From Gemmatimonas sp. (GTDB lineage: Bacteria; Gemmatimonadota; Gemmatimonadetes; Longimicrobiales; Longimicrobiaceae): 38,873 nt of DNA. Both the position numbers and the translations under genes were made by a program. Where the stretch lies: positions 330 through 39,202 of the forward strand of contig WHSP01000024.1 of the NCBI GenBank assembly GCA_009380025.1, in the 5' to 3' direction. A model generated the notes under the pieces. It worked only from the letters and a program-made list of their open reading frames with translations, searched no databases and was not told the DNA's origin. This document shows positions 25,160 through 31,305 of the stretch, piece by piece; position 1 is the first letter of the stretch, and every line of letters begins with the position of its first letter.

Positions 25160-26389
25160 ATGGCTACCGCTACTTTCACCGGCCTCGAGCCTCTGACCGA
25201 GCGAATCCGCGACCGAGCGCGGGAGCTCGGCTTCGAGCATGTCGGGGTCGCTCCCCTCGGGCCCAGTGAGCATGCGGAAGCGTACTGCCGATGGGTCGAT
25301 GCCGGCTTCGCGGGGGAGATGCGCTACCTGACGCGGGAAGATGCGGCCCGGAAGCGAGCGGATCCGGATCTCGTCGTTCCGGGGGCGCGGTCGGCGATCG
25401 TGGTGGCGAAGAACTATTTCCCGGGCGGCAATCCGGCTGGTGACGAGACGCCGGCCGATCGTGCGATCTTCGCCCGCTACGCCCGTGGGCACGACTACCA
25501 CGAGCTGCTGAAGCCGCGGTTGATCGAGCTGCAGGACTGGATCGCGGCGGAGCTGGTCCCTTTGGGCGGCCGGGCGTACGTCGACACGGGTCCGGTGCTC
25601 GAGCGGGAGTTGGCAGTCCGTGCGGGCCTGGGATGGTTTGGGAAGAACACAATGTTGATCCGCCCGACGGTCGGATCGTACCTCTTCCTTGGTGCAATCC
25701 TCGTCGACGTCGAGCTCTCCTACGACGAGCCGTTCACCGAAGACCGGTGTGGCACCTGCGAGAACTGTCTGACGCACTGTCCGACCGCGGCGCTCCTTGG
25801 CATCGCCGACGATGGTGCGCCAGTGATGGACGCTCGCCGCTGCATCTCCTACCTCACGATCGAGCTGAAGGGACCGATCCCGCGCGAGCTACGCCCTTTG
25901 ATCGGCAACCGCGTCTACGGTTGCGACATCTGCCAGGAGGTCTGCCCGCACAACAACCCGAAGTTCGTGCAACTCGCCTCTGAGTCGGCGTTTCGCCCTC
26001 GGCCAGGGGCGCACGGGGCCGAGCTGATCGAGATCATGGGGATCGACCAGGTCGAGTTCTCGCGAAGGTTCAAAGGGTCGCCGGTCAAACGGACGAAGCG
26101 GCGAGGGTTGTTGCGCAATGTCGCCGTGGCCCTGGGCAACTGGGGCTCATCCGACGCGGTGCCGGCACTGGTCGCCGCCCTGCAGGACCACGAGCCGCTG
26201 ATCCGCGAACACGCGGCATGGGCGCTCGGCCAGATCGCTTCTCGCCAGGGATGTCCGTCAGATGGTGTCTCCGCCTCCGTGGCGGCAATCGAAGGCCAGC
26301 TCGCGGCCGAGGAGAACGAATCCGTGCGGGAAGAGCTGTCGTTGGCCCTGGACGAGATCTCGGGTAACGGGACATCCCAGCCAGCGTGA
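25160..26389 (+). CDS. queG: Epoxyqueuosine reductase QueG
   Basis: A 409-residue cobalamin- and iron-sulphur-dependent enzyme for the last step of queuosine formation in tRNA. The substrate region includes Asp142 in YVDTGPVLERELAVRAGLGWFGKNTM, where the aspartate is the catalytic candidate. Two [4Fe-4S] sites are complete: Cys197, 200, 203 and 207 (CGTCENCLTHCP), and Cys228 with Cys255, 258 and 262 (GCDICQEVCPHN). A C-terminal HEAT-like part (about 305-400, RNVAVALGNWGSSDAVPALV and WALGQIASRQG) contacts the tRNA. ATG at 25160; no strong ribosome binding site is seen. It stands alone in a separate transcription unit. Confidence 0.95.
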   Translation: MATATFTGLEPLTERIRDRARELGFEHVGVAPLGPSEHAEAYCRWVDAGFAGEMRYLTREDAARKRADPDLVVPGARSAIVVAKNYFPGGNPAGDETPADRAIFARYARGHDYHELLKPRLIELQDWIAAELVPLGGRAYVDTGPVLERELAVRAGLGWFGKNTMLIRPTVGSYLFLGAILVDVELSYDEPFTEDRCGTCENCLTHCPTAALLGIADDGAPVMDARRCISYLTIELKGPIPRELRPLIGNRVYGCDICQEVCPHNNPKFVQLASESAFRPRPGAHGAELIEIMGIDQVEFSRRFKGSPVKRTKRRGLLRNVAVALGNWGSSDAVPALVAALQDHEPLIREHAAWALGQIASRQGCPSDGVSASVAAIEGQLAAEENESVREELSLALDEISGNGTSQPA

Positions 26390-26501
26390 TGCCTGGTGGG
26401 AATTCTACGCCGCTCCAAACGCGCCGGCCTTCGGCGGTCTGAAACGCCCACCCGGTGGTGCATCGAGCGCGTCGCGGTCCCCGACCGGAGGGCGCCAGCG
26501 T

Positions 26502-26552
26502 TCCAATCCTTTGAAGTGAGTCCGGCCCGCATAGCCGGCGGCAAGCGCGTTT
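26502..26552 (+). pseudogene. Remnant of a ParE/RelE-type toxin gene end
   Basis: Fifty-one bases here match the last 51 bases of the toxin gene at 28061-28111 at 39 positions. Translated, QSFEVSPARIAGGKRV corresponds to RSFEASAARITGGNRV at the toxin C-terminus. The stop codon is lost and upstream similarity fades, so only the tail of an older copy is left. It lies in the 279-nt gap between queG and the next module, in which I see no other gene. Confidence 0.6.
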
Positions 26553-26634
26553 GGCTGCAGGCTACCCGCCGCTCGAATCTACGGGCGTCAGCTGACGCAC
26601 ATCGTTCGGCTGGACACGCCCAGGTTTCCAGCGA

Positions 26635-26663
26635 TTGGCGATCGCCCTGCTCAAAGCTATTTT
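26635..26663 (+). promoter_or_regulatory. Promoter of the DUF4258-like/DUF2283 pair, possibly leaderless
   Basis: TTGGCG (26635-26640), a 17-nt spacer and TATTTT (26658-26663) form a good sigma-70-like promoter. The expected start of transcription, 26669-26671, coincides with the ATG of the next gene, and no ribosome binding site is visible, so the message may be leaderless. Confidence 0.5.
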
Positions 26664-26668
26664 TCGGT

Positions 26669-26911
26669 ATGTCCGAATATGAATTCACCGAGTACTTCGA
26701 GAAGGAGGTGCTACGGAAACGCCAATACTTGCGGCGGGATTGGTGTATTCGGGTCATCGAGCATCCTGTTCATAGTGAGCCTCAAGACAATAACCGGTGG
26801 CGATTCTGGGCTCCCATCGCGGAACTCGATGGGCGATATCTCAGGGTTGTTACTCTCGACGATCGGAAGACGATTCACAACGCTTTCCCGGACCGGGGTT
26901 TTAAACCATGA
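26669..26911 (+). CDS. Small DUF4258-like protein, possible toxin component
   Basis: An 80-residue protein with segments RRDWCIRVIEHPVHSEPQDN, RWRFWAPIAELDGRYLRVVT and KTIHNAFPDRGFKP. This H-P-x...R-x-W...LRVVT...H-N-A-F-x-D pattern is shared by many small proteins encoded directly before DUF2283 proteins and resembles DUF4258. The pair is usually regarded as a putative toxin-antitoxin or stress module without proven activity. A conserved His and Arg set could form an RNase-like site; that is inference. Its ATG lies at the expected transcription start of the promoter at 26635-26663. It overlaps the next gene by ATGA, so translation is coupled. Confidence 0.7.
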   Translation: MSEYEFTEYFEKEVLRKRQYLRRDWCIRVIEHPVHSEPQDNNRWRFWAPIAELDGRYLRVVTLDDRKTIHNAFPDRGFKP

Positions 26912-27126
26912 AGCTGTCGTACTATCCTCGCACCGACTCTCTCTATATCGACCTCTCGGAGCACACGAGTACTGAGAGTCGCGAGATTTCAGAGGGCATC
27001 GTGCTGGACTATGATGTTGATGGGAACCTCGTGGGCATCGACATCGACAACGCCAGCGGCAAAGTCCAGCTGGACACCATCACCCTGAGCGGCATTCGCG
27101 GCGATGTCCAGCGTCGCGCAGGCTAG
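26908..27126 (+). CDS. DUF2283 (YuzE-like) protein
   Basis: A 72-residue protein of the DUF2283/YuzE family. The family pattern is complete: MKLSYYPRTDSLYIDLSE, then SREISEGIVLDYDVDGNLVG, then IDIDNASGKV. It is a small beta-rich acidic fold. It overlaps the preceding gene as ATGA, which is the standard arrangement for this pair, and probably acts as the partner or antidote if the module is a toxin-antitoxin system. Direct evidence for this function is lacking. A GC-rich inverted repeat (GCGGCCGCT at 27149-27157 with AGCGGCCGG about 25 nt later) follows and may end transcription. Confidence 0.85.
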   Translation: MKLSYYPRTDSLYIDLSEHTSTESREISEGIVLDYDVDGNLVGIDIDNASGKVQLDTITLSGIRGDVQRRAG

Positions 27127-27240
27127 CGAGCAACTGGAGCCGGCCCGGGCGGCCGCTACTGACGACTTCCGGGTTTCGACGAGCGGCCGGCCAGGTACAC
27201 CCGCTGCTGGAAATCCGATCGCCTCAGGAGGTGATGCCCT

Positions 27241-27369
27241 TTGAAGGCTGAAATCAAGGAATTCAACGCGGTGCGGCTCATGCGCGAGATCCGAGAACAG
27301 CTGGCTCGGGAACTCCAGGGCAAGAGCTTCGACGCAATCCAGCGCTATATCCCCGAGCGCGTCCGGTAA
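27241..27369 (+). CDS. 42-residue protein, probable orphan antitoxin
   Basis: A short gene that length filters would miss. The start is TTG at 27241. It is preceded by AGGAGGTG at 27226-27233, a full match to the 16S anti-Shine-Dalgarno complement, with 7-nt spacing. This is the best ribosome binding site in the window. The product starts MKAEIKEFNAVRLMREIREQ and ends FDAIQRYIPERVR. It is helical and highly charged. It resembles short antitoxin-like proteins with the start M-x-x-x-I-K-x-F-[ND]-x-V-x-x-[MK] found in front of RelE or PIN toxins, but I cannot name a family. No toxin frame follows in 27370-27618, so it may be an orphan. Confidence 0.55.
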   Translation: MKAEIKEFNAVRLMREIREQLARELQGKSFDAIQRYIPERVR

Positions 27370-27618
27370 CCCGAAGGATCCTCGCGTTCCGGGGGCGCCT
27401 AAGCACGGCGATTGCGGGAGGTCCTCGGCTGATCACCGAGTACATCGACGTACCGTTTCCCGGCGTCACGCGAACTCCCTCCTCCTGCATCCGTGCGTCG
27501 TTCCCTTCACGCCGGAGCTCGTGGGGGTCCGCTTCGTATGGGCTATATTCTGGAGAGGACGCTCTGCGCCTCGTTGATTGGGGCTCAGCGCAGGTTGTCG
27601 TCGCGAAAGCAAGGGAAC

Positions 27619-27807
27619 ATGGTCTCAATCAAGGACGAGGTGGCGGCCCTACTCGAGAGGCTTCCCGACGACTGCACGATCGAGGACGTGCAGTATCACC
27701 TGTACGTTCTTGAAAAGGTGCGGCGTGGATTGGAGCGCGCCGAGTCGGAGGGTGCGGTGTCGCAAGAGGAGGTGGAAGCCAGATTGAGCCGGTGGCTCAC
27801 CGAGTAA
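27619..27807 (+). CDS. Antitoxin of a ParE/RelE-type module
   Basis: A 62-residue acidic protein: VAALLERLPDDCTIEDVQYH, then LYVLEKVRRGLERAESEGAV, then a tail with QEEVEARLSRWL. This matches the family of short antitoxins with the L-P-[DE]-[DE]-[CA]-[TS]-[IL]-[ED]-[DE]-[IV]-x-Y-x-[LI]-[YE] pattern that pair with RelE/ParE superfamily toxins. The C-terminal half is a long helix that would wrap the toxin. ATG at 27619 is preceded by AAGGGA. The 3' end overlaps the toxin GTG by 16 nt. A TATATT hexamer at 27544-27549 may be its -10 element, but the -35 is poor. Confidence 0.78.
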   Translation: MVSIKDEVAALLERLPDDCTIEDVQYHLYVLEKVRRGLERAESEGAVSQEEVEARLSRWLTE

Positions 27808-28113
27808 TCTGGTCTCCCGGCGCGCTCGAAGATGTAGAGGCAATCGCAACCTTCATCGCCCGCGACTCCCCCCGAATATGCGGCTGCGGTGATTGGAAGG
27901 ATCATCGGCGCCGCTCGTCAGCTTGGCGAGTTTCCGAACTCAGGCCCCGCAGCGCCGGAATTCCACGAGCCGAAGATTCGACACTTGGTGCTTCCTCCGT
28001 ACCGCGTCCTCTATCGTGTGGGCGAGGGAATGGTCACGGTCGCCGCAGTTGTTCATACCTCCCGATCCTTCGAGGCGAGTGCGGCTCGCATTACCGGTGG
28101 CAATCGCGTCTGA
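27792..28113 (+). pseudogene. ParE/RelE-superfamily toxin, broken by a frameshift in a C run
   Basis: The first part, from GTG at 27792, reads VAHRVIWSPGALEDVEAIAT and FIARDSP. The second part, in the next frame, reads EYAAAVIGRIIGAARQLGEF through PEIRHLVLPPYRVLYRV-like sequence and ends RSFEASAARITGGNRV at 28113. Removing one C from the six-C run at 27868-27873 restores one frame of 106 residues that fits the ParE family throughout: N-terminal strand and helix hairpin, then the [FY]R[VL]xY strand. ParE toxins act on gyrase and RelE toxins on ribosomes, and sequence alone does not separate them here. As read, the toxin is inactive while the antitoxin is intact. A homopolymer sequencing error is equally likely. 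Confidence 0.8.
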
Positions 28114-28260
28114 CCCCAGGCGCAGCGCCACCTGAGTCCGCGCGGGCTAGCCGCTAGCCAGCGGTTCTGAACGATGAGATTGCAGGTGGCGATTCTGGGC
28201 ACATGTAGTGGGACTCGATCGCTAATAGGGCGGGATGGGACGGGTAGGCGACAACATGCA

Positions 28261-29661
28261 TTACTCCTCTCGCAGAGCCTCCATCGGCTGGATGCGTAGC
28301 CCCCGCCGCGCCGGTCCGGCCGCCGCGAGCAATCCTACCGTCAGCATTAGCACAGCCACCCCGACTAGAAGGACCGCCGCCTGCCGGCCCGTTAGGCCGA
28401 CCTTGAATAGGAGCGCGGCACCGAGCAGGGAGCCGACGAGTCCTCCGAGACTGAGTTGCCAAGCGGCGCGAGAGAAGATGCTTGCCAAGAGACGGAAGGG
28501 ATGGGCTCCGAGTGCGGTGCGGATGCCGATTTCCCTGCGGCGCCGGGTGACGGCGAGTGACATGAGGGCATGGATGCCCGCAGCGGAGAGGAGCAGGACG
28601 GTGCTGAGGGCGAGCACGAGGACGGTGGCGATTGTGGCGAGGAGGCGGGGGTTTCGAAGGGTGGCAAGGTTGGTCACCGAGACTAGCCGGAGGTTCGGAT
28701 CCAGCGTTGCCGTGATCTGACGAAGTCGCGGAGCGAAGTCGTCCGCCTCGCCCGCGCGTACGCGGACCAGCAGCTCGGCTATCGGGACCTGGCCCGGCCT
28801 AACGGCAGAATACACGACGGGCGGTGCCCACTCCCGGTCGAAGTAGCTCGCCTGAAGATCCTCGACTACGCCCACGATTTCGTGCCAGGGTCCCGGGTCG
28901 CCCTGTTCGGCGTCCGCACCAGCTTCGGACTCGGGCAGGACGCGGACGCGCCGGCCAATGGCGTTGTCGCCGTCTAGCACCGTGCGCACGAACGCTTCGT
29001 TCACGATGAAGCCACCGCCAGGCTCGTCGGCATCCGATGCGCCGAATGGGCGCCCTGCGAGGATGCGTGCACCAAAGACCTCGAAGTAGTCGGAGGCAAT
29101 GCTCATCGAGACTGCCGATCGCCGATCCAGCAGTCCCTCTATTCCTTCGACCTCGATGGGTAGATCTAGGTCGGAGCGTTGACCGAAGGTCACTCCGGCA
29201 ACTGCTGGCTCTGCCTCGAGCCGTTGCTCGAGCTCAGGGACCCGGACCGCCAAGCGGGCGGTGGTCTCGCGGCGATGGTCGGCGCCGTCCATTCCTGGCT
29301 GGATCGGGACCGCGACCCCCACCGTCGCGGTCAAGAACTCGTCCGCAGGGAACGTGGCACGGACCGCGGCCCTGCGAACATTGTCGAGCCCTAGATACAC
29401 GGCAGTGGGGAGGACGGTAACCGCGACGGCTACTTGCGTCACGATCAGGATGGTCCACACTCGACCAAGCCGCATACTCGCGCCGCTCCCGAGCCGTCGG
29501 AGGTCGGCATTGAGTCTACGCCCGGTCGACTTCAGCCCTGGCACGACGCCGACGATGACGGCGGACAGGATCGCGAGCCCCATCGCGAATGCGATCGACC
29601 GTGGCTGGAGTCCGTAGTTCTCCATAGAGTTCGCTTCAGAGTTCAAGGTCGGAAGGGGCAT
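28261..29661 (-). CDS. MacB/FtsX-type ABC permease lacking its N-terminal half (ADOP family)
   Basis: About 466 residues corresponding to the second half of an acidobacterial-type duplicated orphan permease. After a short unique N-terminus comes a membrane helix (FAMGLAILSAVIVGVVPGL). The linker LKSTGRRLNADLRRLG leads to a second helix (LGRVWTILIVTQVAVAVTVL). A periplasmic MacB-like domain follows (FPADEFLTATVGV... to ...VVYSAVRPGQ). Three C-terminal helices and the terminal IQPMEALREE complete the FtsX core (RRREIGIRTALGAHPFRLL). Whole ADOP proteins have about 800-900 residues with an additional periplasmic domain and helix in front, which are absent here. No ATPase gene is near. Either it is a 5'-truncated relic or a shortened form. 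Starts at 29661 and 29625 are possible. Confidence 0.72.
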   Translation of the reverse strand: MPLPTLNSEANSMENYGLQPRSIAFAMGLAILSAVIVGVVPGLKSTGRRLNADLRRLGSGASMRLGRVWTILIVTQVAVAVTVLPTAVYLGLDNVRRAAVRATFPADEFLTATVGVAVPIQPGMDGADHRRETTARLAVRVPELEQRLEAEPAVAGVTFGQRSDLDLPIEVEGIEGLLDRRSAVSMSIASDYFEVFGARILAGRPFGASDADEPGGGFIVNEAFVRTVLDGDNAIGRRVRVLPESEAGADAEQGDPGPWHEIVGVVEDLQASYFDREWAPPVVYSAVRPGQVPIAELLVRVRAGEADDFAPRLRQITATLDPNLRLVSVTNLATLRNPRLLATIATVLVLALSTVLLLSAAGIHALMSLAVTRRRREIGIRTALGAHPFRLLASIFSRAAWQLSLGGLVGSLLGAALLFKVGLTGRQAAVLLVGVAVLMLTVGLLAAAGPARRGLRIQPMEALREE

Positions 29662-29670
29662 CGTCCCGAA

Positions 29671-29699
29671 AGTATCACGAGTGAACGGCGCAGCGTCAA
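29671..29699 (-). promoter_or_regulatory. Promoter in front of the truncated permease
   Basis: On the minus strand, TTGACG (29694-29699), a 17-nt spacer and GATACT (29671-29676). This is the best-matching promoter in the window apart from the one at 32826. Transcription would begin near 29664, only a few bases before the ATG at 29661, so the message would be nearly leaderless or start at the ATG at 29625. Confidence 0.55.
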
Positions 29700-29720
29700 C
29701 GGTGTTATGAGCACTGTGTG

Positions 29721-29728
29721 TTGTATAC
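29721..29728. promoter_or_regulatory. TTGTATAC site, inverse of the TATACAA heptamer
   Basis: TTGTATA is the reverse complement of the heptamer repeated at the aminotransferase/PQQ divergent promoters. It lies 108 nt before the lipoprotein ATG and 60 nt behind the permease start. If the heptamer is an operator, this would be a fourth site. Confidence 0.35.
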
Positions 29729-29835
29729 GTCCACAGTATGCCGTGCCGGGTCCCGCGCGTCCAGTCCTCCGCCTTGGAGGATGCCACGGAACGCGGCAGC
29801 GAAACCGACTGTGACTGAACGGAGGGAGTTGCCGA

Positions 29836-30288
29836 ATGAAGAAACCGCAGTCGGTTCTGGTCGTCCTGGTGTTGGCGATGACCGGGTGCTACCAGTACGC
29901 ACCGATTCGTCCATCGGACACTCCTCCAGGAGTGCGGGTGCGGGCGTGGATTACGCCGGAGCAGGCGGAGACGATGCGACTGCGGGAGGTGTTGCCCGCC
30001 TCGGACGAGCGCGTAGAGGGGAGTGTCGTGTCGGCTTCGTCGTCGGCGGTGGAGCTGCTGGTACCGGTGGCGTCGCCGGAAGAGGGGATCGCCGGACCGG
30101 CAGGTCCCCGGCAGCGGCTCGTCATTCCGGTCGAGGGCATCGTTCAGCTCGAGGTTCGATCGCTGAACCGGCGTCGAACCGCGTTGCTCGTTCTGACGGG
30201 AGCGGCGCTATTCGTCGGGATCTTGTGGACGCAGGGTTCCGGCTGGTTCGGGGGAAGCACCGAACCGGTGCCGATCGACAAAATCTGA
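29836..30288 (+). CDS. Small lipoprotein of unknown function
   Basis: A 150-residue lipoprotein. The signal ends in the clear lipobox LAMTGC (Cys18). The mature part contains VRVRAWITPEQAETMRLREV and beta-rich stretches VEGSVVSASSSAVELLVPV, RQRLVIPVEGIVQLEVRSLN. It ends with a hydrophobic helix (ALLVLTGAALFVGILW, about 114-131) followed by a short Gly-rich tail. The ATG is preceded by GGAGGG. Proteins with this layout are common in Gemmatimonadota, but no function is known. It stands between the permease relic and the GntR gene on the same strand as the latter, with 130 nt between them. Confidence 0.75.
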   Translation: MKKPQSVLVVLVLAMTGCYQYAPIRPSDTPPGVRVRAWITPEQAETMRLREVLPASDERVEGSVVSASSSAVELLVPVASPEEGIAGPAGPRQRLVIPVEGIVQLEVRSLNRRRTALLVLTGAALFVGILWTQGSGWFGGSTEPVPIDKI

Positions 30289-30418
30289 GCGTGGGTCACG
30301 CATGACGTTTCCAGTCGAAAACAGCTGGGGTCTTGCGAATCGCGATGAAATTGCCCATTGAGGCGGTGCGCTCGGCTGGACGGTCAGGCATCCGCACCCA
30401 TGGGGGAGCTCGACTCTA

Positions 30419-31132
30419 ATGGCGAATCACCCGTTGGACGAAGAGGGGCCGAAGTGGCCGCAGATTCAAGCGACGACGCTGTCGGACCACGTGTACCAGA
30501 TCATCCGGAACCGGATTCTCCACCGGGATCTGCGGCCGGGAACGTTCATCCGGGAGCAGGAGGTGAGCGACGCGACAGGGGTGAGCCGAACGCCAGTCCG
30601 TGAAGCGCTGAATCGACTGGCGACGCAGGAGTTTCTCGAACGGGTTCCACACCGGGGCTTCCGGGTCCCGAACAACCCGTGGGAGACCCTGCTGGACGTC
30701 TATCCGATCGTCACCGCGCTCGAGGTGCTGGCGGGTTCGCTGGCCCTGGAGCACCTGGAGGAAGCGGACGTCGATCGGCTACGCGACCTCAACCAGCAGA
30801 TGCGTGAGGCTGCCGAAAGTGGCGACGAGAAGCTGCTGGCCGAGCTCAACAACGCCTTCCATCACGTCCTATCGGAGCGCAGCAGCAACCAGAGGCTGTG
30901 CGAGCTCCTCGACCAGCTTCGCGCTCAGGTCTTCCTGTTGGACATCTGGTACTACTCGGTACCGGAGCACATCGACGAGTCGATCGACGATCACACCAAG
31001 CTCATTACAGCGATCGAGATGGGCGACCGCGAGGAAGTCCTGGCCGCTCTCCGGACGAACTATGCGAGGGGTCAGCGAGCACTCGAGAAAGAGATGAACG
31101 CCCCGGTTGAGACGGGCGGTGAACGCCGATGA
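30419..31132 (+). CDS. GntR family regulator, FCD (FadR-like) subfamily
   Basis: A 237-residue transcription factor. An N-terminal winged helix (about residues 20-85) shows TLSDHVYQIIRNRILHRDLR, then IREQEVSDATGVSRTPVREA (recognition helix) and PHRGFRVP (wing). The C-terminal FCD effector domain is all helical and contains the metal-binding pattern expected for this group, with Asp in LDVYPIVTALEVLAG, His in NAFHHVLSERS and His in IDDHTKLITAIEMGD. FCD regulators usually respond to small carboxylic acids or sugar acids. The gene is convergent to the aminotransferase and near the PQQ genes, whose promoters carry TATACAA heptamers. Control of these is a testable inference. Confidence 0.9.
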   Translation: MANHPLDEEGPKWPQIQATTLSDHVYQIIRNRILHRDLRPGTFIREQEVSDATGVSRTPVREALNRLATQEFLERVPHRGFRVPNNPWETLLDVYPIVTALEVLAGSLALEHLEEADVDRLRDLNQQMREAAESGDEKLLAELNNAFHHVLSERSSNQRLCELLDQLRAQVFLLDIWYYSVPEHIDESIDDHTKLITAIEMGDREEVLAALRTNYARGQRALEKEMNAPVETGGERR

Positions 31133-31182
31133 CAGAACCGCAGCGGCATATTCGTGGTCATTCCCGCGCGCTACGTCGTTCG

Positions 31183-31224
31183 CCCGCTCGCCACTTCTTC
31201 ACTCCCGCTCGCCACTTCGTCATT
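31183..31224. repeat. 21-bp tandem duplication
   Basis: Two consecutive 21-nt units (31183-31203 and 31204-31224) both begin CCCGCTCGCCACTTC. They differ at two positions (T/G and C/T). They merge directly into the palindromic repeat at 31218-31246. Only two units are present, so this is not a CRISPR array. Confidence 0.75.
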
Positions 31225-31246
31225 CCCGCGAAAAGCGGGAATCCAG
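31218..31246. repeat. ATTCCCGC-GCGGGAAT dispersed palindrome, second copy
   Basis: CGTCATTCCCGCG-AAAA-GCGGGAATCCAG is nearly identical to the copy at 25022-25049. A broken copy (TCATTCCCGCG) lies at 31158-31168. The block sits between two convergent genes, GntR ending at 31132 and the aminotransferase ending at 31306, where its hairpin could also stop transcription. Confidence 0.8.
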
Positions 31247-31305
31247 CCGCTGGCTCCGCCGACGCGGGGATGAAGACGAAGAGGCACCGAGACTGGATCC
31301 TTAAC

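Noticed and set aside
27278-27628. Minus-strand open frame between the antitoxin-like genes
   Set aside because: Translation is Arg/Ser/Pro-rich without homology and overlaps the short gene with the ideal ribosome binding site.
31183-31246. CRISPR-like repeats
   Set aside because: Only two 21-nt units without spacers, followed by a known type of dispersed palindrome; no cas gene in the window.
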